Assembly (NCBI RefSeq): GCF_009829325.1
Contig: NZ_VUOS01000035.1
Span: forward strand, 1-64,000
Reading direction: 5' to 3'
DNA from: Nocardia sp. CY41
Lineage (GTDB): Bacteria; Actinomycetota; Actinomycetes; Mycobacteriales; Mycobacteriaceae
DNA: 64,000 nt
The notes beneath the pieces are model-generated. The model had not been told where the DNA came from, ran no database searches, and saw only the letters and a program-made list of their open reading frames with translations. The first letter of the stretch is position 1, and every line of letters begins with the position of its first letter. The position numbers and the translations under genes are program-made. This document shows positions 42,242-50,706 of the stretch, in pieces.

Positions 42242-43747
42242 TCAGGTCACCGGCTCGGCGGGAAAGCCCGACAGCAACGGAGCGACCGGACCGCGATAGC
42301 CGGTGGCGAGCAATTCGACGGTGGCGGTGAACAACTCGACGAACGCGACCACGGTGCGGTGCTCGAACAACGCGGTCGGATAGCGGAACACGCCGTCGAT
42401 GCCCGCGGGCGCGCCCAACCGGTCGTATCGGTCGACGAGACCGAATTCGAGATCGTGCTTGGCGCGCACGACACCGGTGCCGACTTCGGTGACGGTCAGC
42501 CCGTCGTGGTGGCCCGCCGCGGGCGCAGCGGCCGTGCCGCGCTGGAGGATGAGCGTCGCCTGGAACAGCGGACAGGTCGGGTCCTGCAGCAGGCAGCGCT
42601 TCAGCCGCCTGCCGGGTGTGTCGGGATGGGCGAAAGCGGCCAGCGCCACCCGGCGCACCTGGTCGAGCAGTTCCTCCGCGTCGGCGGCGCGGTCGAGGCG
42701 AACGCGCATCAGCACGTCGTCGGCGAAGTTGCCGACCAGATCGTCGAGCAGCCGATGATCGCGACCCGCCACCGCGGTGGCCACGGTGACGTCGGCGCTG
42801 CCGGAGAACGCGCCGACCGCGACCGCGAAGGCGGTCTGCAACACCATGAACAGGCTGGCCCGCGCCGCACACGCACGGTCGAGCAGCGCGCGGTGCGTGT
42901 CGGCGCCGAAGGTGACCGGCACGACGGCCCCGGCGGCCGCCGTGCCCGCTCGGCGCACGGCATGCGCACGTGCGCAAGGGAATTCGAGCCGCGGCGGCCG
43001 GCCCGCGAGAGCGTTGGCCCAGTAACGCAACTGTTGCGTGGCCCGGCTCCATTCATCGGAGTAGTCACCGAGCTGGGCGTGCTTCCACAACGTGTAGTCG
43101 GCGTAGTCGATCGGCAGCGGCGGCCAGTCCGGCGCGGCCCCGGCCTGCCTGGCGAGGTAAGCCGTGCGCAGATCGCGCAGCAGCGGAGCCACCGAGCGCC
43201 CGTCGATCGAGATGTGGTGCACGACCAGCACCAGCACCGCCTCGTGTGGTCCGAGCACGCACAGCCGCGCGCGCAGCGGGAGGTCGATGGCCAGGTCGAA
43301 CTCGCTCGCGGCGAACTCGGCGACGCGGTGCGGCAAGTCGGCTTCGCCGACCATGACGAGGTCGGTCCGCGGCCCCGCCTCGGGTACCGGGACGATCACC
43401 TGCGCCGGGCCCGAGGCGGTCCTCGGGTAGCGGGTACGCAGCGGCTCGTGCCTGGCCACCACGTCGTCGACCGCGGCGACGATCGCCTCGAGCCGCAGCG
43501 CGGGTCCGGACAGGCGCACCGCGTGAGCCACATTCCAGTCACCCGAATTTCCGGCCCGCGCGGCATACCACATGCGTTCCTGCGCGGGCGCGAGCGGAAT
43601 GTGCGCGGGGCGCGGCCCGCGGGCGAGCGGCATCGGGCGCCGTGGTGGCGGATGATGCCGAAACGCTGGTCGCACTGGGTGCAACGCCGGTTGCGCGGCG
43701 CGGGCGCCGATCGTCTCGGACGAGATCACCGCAGCGGAGTTGTTCAC
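42242..43747 (-). CDS. Stand-alone NRPS-type condensation-domain protein
   Basis: The 501-aa protein consists of one condensation domain with no adenylation or carrier domain. Motif C1 is IPLAPAQERMWYAARAG (about 50-66). The catalytic C3 motif VHHISIDGRS (His177, His178, Asp182) is intact. PLPIDYADYTLWKHAQLGDY and VGNFADDVLMRVRL match later C-domain motifs. Such proteins form amide or ester bonds between a thioester-bound acyl group and an acceptor, including in mycobacterial lipid assembly (PapA type). GTG 43747 is the likely start. It is divergent from a TetR gene and convergent with the PLP operon. Confidence 0.85.
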   Translation of the reverse strand: MNNSAAVISSETIGARAAQPALHPVRPAFRHHPPPRRPMPLARGPRPAHIPLAPAQERMWYAARAGNSGDWNVAHAVRLSGPALRLEAIVAAVDDVVARHEPLRTRYPRTASGPAQVIVPVPEAGPRTDLVMVGEADLPHRVAEFAASEFDLAIDLPLRARLCVLGPHEAVLVLVVHHISIDGRSVAPLLRDLRTAYLARQAGAAPDWPPLPIDYADYTLWKHAQLGDYSDEWSRATQQLRYWANALAGRPPRLEFPCARAHAVRRAGTAAAGAVVPVTFGADTHRALLDRACAARASLFMVLQTAFAVAVGAFSGSADVTVATAVAGRDHRLLDDLVGNFADDVLMRVRLDRAADAEELLDQVRRVALAAFAHPDTPGRRLKRCLLQDPTCPLFQATLILQRGTAAAPAAGHHDGLTVTEVGTGVVRAKHDLEFGLVDRYDRLGAPAGIDGVFRYPTALFEHRTVVAFVELFTATVELLATGYRGPVAPLLSGFPAEPVT

Positions 43748-43752
43748 GCGCC

Positions 43753-43823
43753 GTTACCCTCCACTACCGAACCACCGAAAGACCCAGGGAAGGTAACCAG
43801 GGAGGAGTAAACCGACAGTTACC
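43753..43823. promoter_or_regulatory. Triple GTTACC/GGTAAC repeat in the divergent promoter
   Basis: GTTACC occurs at 43753-43758 and 43818-43823 and its reverse complement GGTAAC at 43792-43797, all between the condensation-domain gene and the divergent TetR gene. The two right-hand copies form an inverted pair 20 nt apart. They are candidate binding sites for the adjacent TetR protein. Confidence 0.4.
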
Positions 43824-43920
43824 ACACCGTGACGGCGCGGGATCCATTTCGGCAAGACCCCGGAGGCCCGGGCCGGAGCGGGCCGCGTCCGGGTGTGCCG
43901 CCAGGCATTATCGTGGGGCC

Positions 43921-44550
43921 GTGCAGACAGGTCAGGAAGCAGACGACGACGGGGGCCCGCGGATCTGGGGTGGGACGACGCTCACCGAGCGCAGGGAGAC
44001 GCGGCGGGCGACGCTGCTGGAGGCGGCGCTCGACCTGATCGGGGAGTCGGGCGCGAGCGGGGTCACCATGCGGGCGGTGTGCCGCAAGGCCAATCTCACA
44101 GACCGCTACTTCTACGAGAGCTTCGCCAGCCGCGACGAGTTGCTGGACGTGCTCTACCGCCAGGTCGCCGACGAATTCCTGGAGCCCATGACGGCCTTCG
44201 CGGCCACCGACGACCCGTCCCGTGACCGCGCGCTGTCGGAGATCCTGGTGGACAAGGTGCTCGCCGACCCGCGCAAATCGCGGCTGTTCCTGGTCGAGCC
44301 GTATTCCAGCACCGGACTCGGGCAGACCACCTTCGCGGTGATGCCGGTCTTCACCCGGGTGATGCAGGACCATCTGTTCGGCCACATCGACGACCCGGTC
44401 AAGCGCAGGCTGGCAGCCGTGACCATGGCCAGCGGGAACGCGGGCATGTTCTCGGCGTGGCTGAACGGCTCGCTGCGGGCCACCCGCGAGCAGATCATCG
44501 AGCACTGCCTGGCGATGCTCACCGTGTATCGCTCGCTCTATCGCTCCTGA
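43921..44550 (+). CDS. TetR-family regulator
   Basis: The 209-aa protein has an N-terminal HTH (about 20-66; RRETRRATLLEAALDLIGES, GVTMRAVCRKANLTDRYFYE) and a helical C-terminal domain with SFASRDELLDVLYRQVADEF and VTMASGNAGMFSAWLNGSLR. GTG 43921 is used. It is divergent from the condensation-domain gene, with 173 bp between containing GTTACC repeats, and probably regulates that gene. Ligand unknown. Confidence 0.8.
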   Translation: MQTGQEADDDGGPRIWGGTTLTERRETRRATLLEAALDLIGESGASGVTMRAVCRKANLTDRYFYESFASRDELLDVLYRQVADEFLEPMTAFAATDDPSRDRALSEILVDKVLADPRKSRLFLVEPYSSTGLGQTTFAVMPVFTRVMQDHLFGHIDDPVKRRLAAVTMASGNAGMFSAWLNGSLRATREQIIEHCLAMLTVYRSLYRS

Positions 44551-44577
44551 CGCCGACCACCGCGCGCGGCCGAGCGT

Positions 44578-45560
44578 TCAGTCCCCGGCCTGGCCCCGCC
44601 AGTACCCCAGAGTGTTCTTGGTGCGGATGGTGGCGGCGTGGTTGGGGCCCAGGGCACGCAACTCCGCGACCAGCAGGACCTCCAGTTCCGCGACCGCGCG
44701 GGTGAGGTCGCCGTGCCGGGCGCGGCAGCCGGCGAGTTCGTTGCGGGTGGCGAAGGTGTCGGGATGGTCCGGGCCGAGCACCCGCAACCGGTCGGCGAGC
44801 AGTTTCTCCCAGTCGATGATCGCGCCCGCGAGGTCGCCGCTGTCGGCGCGGTATCCGGCCAACCGCCCGCGGGTGAGCAGCGTGTCGGGGTGGTCCGGGC
44901 CGAGCACCCGCAGGCGGTCGTCGAGCAGCCGGGTGAACTCCGCGCCCGCCCCGGCCAGATCGCCGCTGCGCGCGCGGAAGGCCGCGAGGTTGTTGCGCGC
45001 GCCGAGTGTGTTCGGGTGGTCGGGCCCGAAGACGCGCAAGTAGTCGGCTACGAGTTGCTCGAATTCGGCGCGGGCGCCGGTGAGATCGCCGCTGTCGGCC
45101 CGCCAGTACGCCAGGCTGTTGCGGGTGCGCAGGGTGTCCGGATGGTCGGCGCCCAGCACGCGGGCGCGGTCGGTGCGCAGCTGTTCGAATCGGGTGATCG
45201 CCCCGGCGAAATCGCCGATGTCGCCGCGGTTGGACGCCAGATTGTTCCTGGTACGCAGGGTTTCGGGATGGTCGGGGCCGAGCAGGCGCAGCTGGTCGGT
45301 CAGCAGCTGCTCGAATTCCGCGCCTGCGCCGGAGTAGTCACCGCAGCGGGCGCGATAGCCGGCCAGGTTGTCGCGGGTGTCCAAGGTGGCCGGGTCGTCG
45401 GCGCCGAACACCCGCAACCGGTCGGCGAGCAATTGCTCGAAATCGGCGACGGCGCCGACCAGATCGCCGCTCTCGGCGCGGTGATAGGCGCCCCGCTGCC
45501 GCGTGGTGAAGGTGTCGGGGTGGTCCGGCCCGAGTGCCTCGACGAAGTCGGGCGCCCACG
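44578..45560 (-). repeat. Tandem TPR-coding repeats, about 126 bp each
   Basis: Within the STAND gene, eight occurrences of the LGPDHPDT-type motif are spaced by 42 codons (the last reads ALGPNHAAT). Adjacent units share long stretches such as LADRLRVLGPDHPDT, so the DNA repeats are recent enough to allow slippage or recombination and copy-number change. Confidence 0.7.
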
Positions 45561-47604
45561 CGGCCCACAGGTCGCGGTCGTCGGCCGACCTGCCGGTTTC
45601 CAGCTTCATCAGGAAATCGATCGCCAAGGCGGAGTCACCGTAGGCCAGGCAGTGGCGCACCGCCGCGCCCCGCGCGTAGTCGGCGGCCCGGTCGGTGTCG
45701 TCGGCCTGGATCGCCGCGACCAGGGCACGGTGTGCGTCCGCGATGTGCACACCGCGACGGTGGCATTCCGCACGCAGCGCGGGCAGGAACGCGCTGTGGG
45801 TCACGCCGAGCGACTCGCGCACGGTACCGGGATGACTGCGGGTGACCAACGCGCCGAAATTCACCGCGAAGTCGCGGATCCGTGCGGCGCTCAGGTCGAC
45901 GCCGAGCGACAACAGGGCCGAATCCAGCAACTCCAGCGGCAGCACCGGGCCGACACCCGCCGCGACCAGTAGCCCGAGCAGAGCCGCCACGTCACTCGCG
46001 GTCGCGGGATCCACCCCGCGCAGCGCGGTCTCCACGCGTAGCGCGATGACCCGGTCCAGGCCGATTCCGGAGGCGACCGCGCCGTCGGTCAACCCGGACG
46101 CGACCTCCAGCAGGATGCGCGCCACCAGCCAGCCGCCGGAGACCACGCGCGAACCGCTCGCGTCGGTCGGGGTCTCCGCCAGCAGCCGTTGGATCCAGCC
46201 GATCCAGTCGACCGGGCCGACCGGCGCCGTGCCGCGCGCCGAGTCCACCACGGCGGCGATGTCGTCGGCCGCCGGTTCGGCGACATCGATGCGGTACATA
46301 TGCGCCAGCCCCGGATCGTCCTCGACGCCGGTCCCTGGCCGGATGCCGACGATCACCCGCACGTGCCGGAGGTCTTCGCGGCGGGTGAGATCGGCGATCG
46401 CCGCCACGAGCAGCCGCCTGGTCCCTTCCTGCGGCTGATTGAGTCCGTCGAACACCAGGGTGACCCGGCGTCCGGCCGTGGACAGGCGCGCCAGCGGGCG
46501 GCGGACCAGGATGTCGAAGATGTCGAACTCGTCGCGGGGCCGATGCGCCCGCGCCGCGCGCGCCGCTTCCGGGAAGCCGTGCAGCCGTGCGTCCAGCTGC
46601 GCGGCCAGCTCCGCGGCCACCGACTCCACCGAGCTGTTGACCGTGAGGAACACCGCGGCGGTGATGTAGTCGGGGGTGACGGCGAGCCCGTCGACCAGGC
46701 TGGGACGGATCAGCATCGCCAGCAGCGTGGACTTCCCCACGCCCGCCGGGCCCAGCACCGCCCGCAGCCGATGGCTGCCCGCGTCGACGATCGCGTCCAG
46801 ATGCTCCCGCACATCGGGCGTCAGCAGCAGGCCTCGGGTGAGTTGGTCGACGAACCCGGCCGCCGACCGCCCGCTCACCGCGTCGCGATGACGCGCGGTG
46901 TTCGGCACCAGCCACAGGCCGGGGTCGACGCCCTGCGTGGTGGACACCGCGCCGGAACTGAAGGACAGATGCTGCGGCTGTTGGTGGGTGCACCGCACGG
47001 CGATCGGATCGACCAGATCGGAGGGCAGCAGATTCTCGCCGCGTAGCGGCAGGCCCAGGTCGAAGGTGGCCAGCATCGTGCGGGTGAAGCACCCGGAGTA
47101 GGCGGGTCCGTCGCCCGAGGCGACCAGCAGCTCCATCCGGCCGCCCGACTGCGCCAGCAGATCGGTCCACCGGCGCGCGGCCCCTTGCACGCCCTGACCG
47201 GCCTCGCAGGCGTCCACGAGCAGCACCAGCCCGTCCAGCGCGGCACGGTCGAGCCGCTCGCGGATCTCCTGGGTCAGATGGAAGGCGTTGTGCGAGGTGG
47301 GATCCGCGGGGGAATCGTGGCCGAGCAGGTAGAAGTCCTCGGAGGTCGTCGCGACGCCGTGCCCGATGAAGCCGAGCAGCAGCGTGGCCTGCCGCTGGGA
47401 TGCCGCCGCGAACGCGGCGTCCACGGCGGTGATCAGTTGCGCGACAGTCGGATTGAGCACCGGTCCGTCGACTTCGGTCGCAGGCCGCCAGCCGCCCGCG
47501 TCGGTCAGGCTTCCGTACAGCCCTTGGGCGAGTTCGTCGGTGAAACCCAGTTCCCCCAGCGCCGCGCATTCCGACCCCACCACCAGCGCCAGCCGACCTC
47601 CCAT
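44578..47604 (-). CDS. Caspase-like / STAND-NTPase / TPR multidomain protein
   Basis: From ATG 47604 the protein is 1008 aa with three parts. First is a caspase-like peptidase domain (1-240): FIGHGVATTSEDFYLLGHDS gives catalytic His82 and LVDACEAGQG gives Cys133. Second is a STAND/AAA-type NTPase (about 265-660): Walker A GPAGVGKSTLLA (Lys291), Walker B VTLVFDGLNQP (Asp386) and a winged-helix-like region. Third is a C-terminal array of about seven 42-residue TPR-like repeats (about 690-1008), each carrying LGxDHPxT. This is the architecture of bacterial NLR-like conflict proteins, in which ligand sensing by repeats triggers NTPase oligomerisation and proteolysis. No trigger or target is known. 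It is divergent from the NfeD-like gene. Confidence 0.85.
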   Translation of the reverse strand: MGGRLALVVGSECAALGELGFTDELAQGLYGSLTDAGGWRPATEVDGPVLNPTVAQLITAVDAAFAAASQRQATLLLGFIGHGVATTSEDFYLLGHDSPADPTSHNAFHLTQEIRERLDRAALDGLVLLVDACEAGQGVQGAARRWTDLLAQSGGRMELLVASGDGPAYSGCFTRTMLATFDLGLPLRGENLLPSDLVDPIAVRCTHQQPQHLSFSSGAVSTTQGVDPGLWLVPNTARHRDAVSGRSAAGFVDQLTRGLLLTPDVREHLDAIVDAGSHRLRAVLGPAGVGKSTLLAMLIRPSLVDGLAVTPDYITAAVFLTVNSSVESVAAELAAQLDARLHGFPEAARAARAHRPRDEFDIFDILVRRPLARLSTAGRRVTLVFDGLNQPQEGTRRLLVAAIADLTRREDLRHVRVIVGIRPGTGVEDDPGLAHMYRIDVAEPAADDIAAVVDSARGTAPVGPVDWIGWIQRLLAETPTDASGSRVVSGGWLVARILLEVASGLTDGAVASGIGLDRVIALRVETALRGVDPATASDVAALLGLLVAAGVGPVLPLELLDSALLSLGVDLSAARIRDFAVNFGALVTRSHPGTVRESLGVTHSAFLPALRAECHRRGVHIADAHRALVAAIQADDTDRAADYARGAAVRHCLAYGDSALAIDFLMKLETGRSADDRDLWAAWAPDFVEALGPDHPDTFTTRQRGAYHRAESGDLVGAVADFEQLLADRLRVFGADDPATLDTRDNLAGYRARCGDYSGAGAEFEQLLTDQLRLLGPDHPETLRTRNNLASNRGDIGDFAGAITRFEQLRTDRARVLGADHPDTLRTRNSLAYWRADSGDLTGARAEFEQLVADYLRVFGPDHPNTLGARNNLAAFRARSGDLAGAGAEFTRLLDDRLRVLGPDHPDTLLTRGRLAGYRADSGDLAGAIIDWEKLLADRLRVLGPDHPDTFATRNELAGCRARHGDLTRAVAELEVLLVAELRALGPNHAATIRTKNTLGYWRGQAGD

Positions 47605-47712
47605 GCAAGAAACATACCCGCGCCGTCGCGGCCGTCCTCCCCGGCCGATATCGAAAGATGCTGTGCGAGACGTAGGGTGACGATCCGGGAACCGGAAGAA
47701 GGAGATCGCGGG

Positions 47713-47946
47713 ATGACCGACCCCGTGGTGGGTTTGACGGGTACGCTCACATCGCCGATCCGAGGTGCCGGGACGCTGGGCGAGGTCCTGGTCGCGATTC
47801 GCGGGGGAACCGAGCTGTACATCGCACAGTCCACCGAGCCGATCCCGGCCGGTGCGGCTGTGCTCGTCATCGCGGTCCATCCGGGGCGCGTCGTCGACGT
47901 CGTCCCGTGGATTCCACTCACCCCGGATCCGGCCGGAGAAACCTGA
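47713..47946 (+). CDS. NfeD-like C-terminal OB-fold protein
   Basis: The 77-aa protein reads VVGLTGTLTSPIRGAGTLGE and AAVLVIAVHPGRVVDVVPWI, matching the small beta-barrel (OB) domain of NfeD proteins. The membrane-spanning and protease parts of long NfeD proteins are absent. NfeD-type proteins partner with flotillin/SPFH proteins, and the flotillin gene starts 20 bp downstream, which supports the assignment. It is divergent from the STAND gene, with 108 bp between starts. Confidence 0.7.
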   Translation: MTDPVVGLTGTLTSPIRGAGTLGEVLVAIRGGTELYIAQSTEPIPAGAAVLVIAVHPGRVVDVVPWIPLTPDPAGET

Positions 47947-47965
47947 GACAGTAAGGGAGACAGAC

Positions 47966-49066
47966 GTGCTGGGTTACCACGTGCCGGACCCGGATGAGGC
48001 GATGCTGGTCAGCGGCGGCAAGAGCCGGGACAACGCGCCGTTCAAGGTGATCATCGGGCGCGGCGCCTGGGTGGTTCCGCTGTTCCGCAAGGTGCGCTAC
48101 CTGTCGCTGGCGATGTTCGAATCCGAGATCAAGGAGCGGTGCGTCACCAAGCAGGCCATCCAGCTCGACGTGCGCGCGGTGATCGCGTTCAAGGTCGCCA
48201 ACGACACCCAGTCCATCGTGAACGCCGCCCAGCGGTTCCTCTCCGAGCAGGAGCGGGAGATGTCGGTGCTGACCGGGCGCATCTTTTCCGGGCACCTGCG
48301 CTCGATCGTCGGCTCGATGACGGTCGAGGAGATCATCCGGGAGCGCCAGAAACTGGCCGACGAAGTGCTCGTCGCGTCGAAAGTCGAGATGAGCAATATC
48401 GGCCTGTGGGTCGATTCCTTCCAGATCCAGTCCATCGACGACGGCAACCTCGGCTATATCGCCGCCCTGGCCGCGCCGCACAATGCCGCGGTGCAGCGCG
48501 ACGCGCAGATCGCGCAATCGCAGGCCGCGCAGGCGGCGGCGCAGGCCGAGCAGGAATCCCAGCGCAGGCAGGCGGAATACCAGCGCGAGACGGCGATCCT
48601 GCGCGCGCAATACCAGCGCGATATCGACAAGGCCAACGCCGAGGCCGCGCAGGCAGGCCCGCTCGCCGAAGCGATGGCGTTGCAGGAGGTGCTCACCGCC
48701 CAGGCCGATCAGGCGCGCAAGGAGGCCGAGCTGCGGGAGCAGCAGTTGCAGGCCGAGGTCGTGAAACCCGCTCAGGCCGAGGCGGATCGGGTGCGCATCC
48801 TGGCCGAGGCGGAGGCCGACCGCACCCGTATCCAAGCCGCGGCGGCCGCGTCGAACAATCGGATCGCGCTGGATCAGTTGTTGATCGAACAACTTCCCGA
48901 AATCGTGCGGCAGGCGTCGAACGGGTTGGCGAACGCGAATCTGACCGTGCTGAACGGACCCGACGGAGTGAGCGAACTGGTGAACGGAATGGTCGGTCAG
49001 GGACTGACGGTTTTCCATTCGTTACAAAAGGCTCTTTCCTCCGACGACGGCGAAAACGCGAGTTAA
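47966..49066 (+). CDS. Flotillin / SPFH-domain protein
   Basis: The 366-aa protein has an N-terminal SPFH/band 7 domain (about 1-180; VSGGKSRDNAPFKVIIGRGA, VIAFKVANDTQSIVNAAQRF, SVLTGRIFSGHLRSIVGSMT). A long Ala/Glu/Gln-rich coiled coil follows (about 180-315; AQAAAQAEQESQRRQAEYQR, LREQQLQAEVVKPAQAEADR), then a C-terminal region with LIEQLPEIVRQASNGLANAN. Flotillins scaffold membrane microdomains. No N-terminal transmembrane helix is evident. GTG 47966 after AAGGGAGA is the start. It is the second gene of an operon with the NfeD-like gene. Confidence 0.85.
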   Translation: MLGYHVPDPDEAMLVSGGKSRDNAPFKVIIGRGAWVVPLFRKVRYLSLAMFESEIKERCVTKQAIQLDVRAVIAFKVANDTQSIVNAAQRFLSEQEREMSVLTGRIFSGHLRSIVGSMTVEEIIRERQKLADEVLVASKVEMSNIGLWVDSFQIQSIDDGNLGYIAALAAPHNAAVQRDAQIAQSQAAQAAAQAEQESQRRQAEYQRETAILRAQYQRDIDKANAEAAQAGPLAEAMALQEVLTAQADQARKEAELREQQLQAEVVKPAQAEADRVRILAEAEADRTRIQAAAAASNNRIALDQLLIEQLPEIVRQASNGLANANLTVLNGPDGVSELVNGMVGQGLTVFHSLQKALSSDDGENAS

Positions 49067-49104
49067 AGTGGCCGGGTAGCGACGGCGACGAGGAGCGGGT
49101 GTTG

Positions 49105-49500
49105 GTGTCCATCGGGAAATTGGTGTCGTTCGACAGCTCTCGGGGATTCGGATTCATTCGGCCGGAGGACGGTGGGCCCGACGTGTTCGTCCACGTCAAC
49201 GACATCGGCCTGGACGAGGACGAGTTGCGGCAGGGGCGGGTGTTCGAATTCGAGGTGACCGAAGGCGACCGCGGCCCCAAGGCGGTGAATCTCACCGTGG
49301 TCGGCGGGTCGCCCGCGCCACCCGCGCGGCACAAGGGAAAGGACCGGACGGGTTCGGGACAGCTCACCGTCGCCGAGCACAAGCGCCTGATCACCGAACT
49401 GCTCTTGGACGCCAGCCCCGCGCTCACCGCGGGCGAAATCCTCACCATTCGCGACCGGCTCACCGCGTTCGCCGACCAGCACGGCTGGCTGGAGAACTGA
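49105..49500 (+). CDS. Cold-shock-domain protein with C-terminal extension
   Basis: Residues 1-65 form a cold-shock domain with both RNA-binding motifs: SSRGFGFIRPEDG (RNP1) and DVFVHVNDIGLD (RNP2). The remaining 65 residues (LTVAEHKRLITELLLDASPA, ILTIRDRLTAFADQHGWLEN) make a helical extension not found in short CspA-like proteins. It should bind single-stranded RNA or DNA. The start is one of GTG 49099, TTG 49102 or GTG 49105; AGGAG at 49091-49095 best fits the last two. It follows the flotillin gene by about 40 bp. Confidence 0.8.
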   Translation: MSIGKLVSFDSSRGFGFIRPEDGGPDVFVHVNDIGLDEDELRQGRVFEFEVTEGDRGPKAVNLTVVGGSPAPPARHKGKDRTGSGQLTVAEHKRLITELLLDASPALTAGEILTIRDRLTAFADQHGWLEN

Positions 49501-49554
49501 GCGGCGGGTTCCACGATCCTGTCGGGGCCCACGCCTACGATCGAGCCGCGGCCG

Positions 49555-49592
49555 CATACCGATGAGTTCGCTTCGCGCGCGCCGTCGGTATG
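49555..49592. repeat. 8-bp inverted repeat upstream of ligC
   Basis: CATACCGA (49555-49562) and TCGGTATG (49585-49592) are exact reverse complements 22 nt apart, between the cold-shock gene and ligC. It may be a hairpin at the end of the cold-shock transcript or an operator for the ligase operon. Confidence 0.4.
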
Positions 49593-49620
49593 GGTAAGGA
49601 TCGAATCCGAGGAGGATCGC

Positions 49621-50706
49621 GTGGACCTACCGGTGATGCCACCAGTGCGGCCGATGCTGGCCAAATCCGCGCCCGCGGTGCCCCGCGAGCCGGGCTCGAG
49701 CTACGAACCCAAATGGGACGGCTTCCGCTGCATCGTGTTCCGCGACGGCGACGAGGTGGAGCTGGGGTCGCGCAACGACCGGCCCTTGACCAGGTATTTT
49801 CCCGAGGTCGCCGAGTTGTTGAAGCAGGCGCTGCCCGATCGCTGCGTGGTGGACGGCGAGATCGTGGTGGTCACCGAGCAGGGCCTGGACTTCGACACCC
49901 TGCAGAACCGCCTGCACCCGGCCGCGTCCCGGGTCGCCAAGCTGGCCGAGGAGACGCCGGCCAGTTTCGTCGCCTTCGATCTGCTCGCACTCGGCGACGA
50001 CGACCTGACCGGCGCGCCGTTCACCGAGCGCAGGCGACTGCTGGAGACGATCCTGGACACCGCGCTCGCGCGCGTCCACCTCACCCCGCTCACCCACGAC
50101 CCCGACGTGGCCGAGGACTGGTTCACCCGTTTCGAGGGCGCCGGATTCGACGGCGTGATGGTCAAGTCCGACGACCTCGCCTATCTCCAGGACAAGCGGG
50201 TCATGCTGAAGGTCAAGCACGAGCGCACCGCCGACTGTGTGGTGGCGGGTTTCCGCTGGCACAAAGACGGGGCCGGAGTCGGTTCGCTGCTGCTCGGGCT
50301 CTTCGACGACGAAGGCCACCTGCACCACGTCGGCGTGGCCAGCAGCTTCACCACGGCGCGACGCACGGAACTGGTCGAGGAGCTCGCGCCGCTGCGGGAG
50401 AACGCGCTGGACAACCACCCGTGGCGGGACTGGGCCGACGCCGCGGCGCAGGCCGCCGCGGACGGCAAGATGCCCGGCGGCGTCAGCCGCTGGACCGGCG
50501 GCAAGGATCTGTCCTGGGAGGCGCTGCGGCCGGAACTGGTCGCCGAGGTGCGCTACGAGCACGTGCAGTCGGGGCGGCTGCGCCACGGCGGCAGGCTGGT
50601 GCGGTTCCGGACCGACCGGACCCCGGAGTCGTGCACCTACGCGCAGCTCGACGAAGTCGCGCCCGCGGAACTGAGCACGCTGTTCGGCGAAGGCGCGGCG
50701 CGATGA
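49621..50706 (+). CDS. ligC: ATP-dependent DNA ligase LigC
   Basis: The 361-aa protein is close in length to mycobacterial LigC. The adenylation motif I EPKWDGFRCIVFR holds the catalytic lysine near residue 30. Other nucleotidyltransferase motifs visible are SRNDRPLTRYFPEV (motif Ia region), VVDGEIVVV (motif III) and DGVMVKSDD with MLKVKHERTADC (motifs IV and V). The C-terminal OB domain ends with RLVRFRTDRTPESCTYAQ. LigC enzymes back up end joining and base-excision repair. GTG 49621 follows GAGGAGG. The gene overlaps the polymerase gene by ATGA, the same order as in mycobacteria. Confidence 0.9.
   Translation: MDLPVMPPVRPMLAKSAPAVPREPGSSYEPKWDGFRCIVFRDGDEVELGSRNDRPLTRYFPEVAELLKQALPDRCVVDGEIVVVTEQGLDFDTLQNRLHPAASRVAKLAEETPASFVAFDLLALGDDDLTGAPFTERRRLLETILDTALARVHLTPLTHDPDVAEDWFTRFEGAGFDGVMVKSDDLAYLQDKRVMLKVKHERTADCVVAGFRWHKDGAGVGSLLLGLFDDEGHLHHVGVASSFTTARRTELVEELAPLRENALDNHPWRDWADAAAQAAADGKMPGGVSRWTGGKDLSWEALRPELVAEVRYEHVQSGRLRHGGRLVRFRTDRTPESCTYAQLDEVAPAELSTLFGEGAAR

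Noticed and set aside
44578..45560. CRISPR-like array suggested by regularly spaced DNA repeats
   Set aside because: The periodicity is 126 bp, in frame, and encodes TPR repeats inside a protein. There are no spacers or cas genes.
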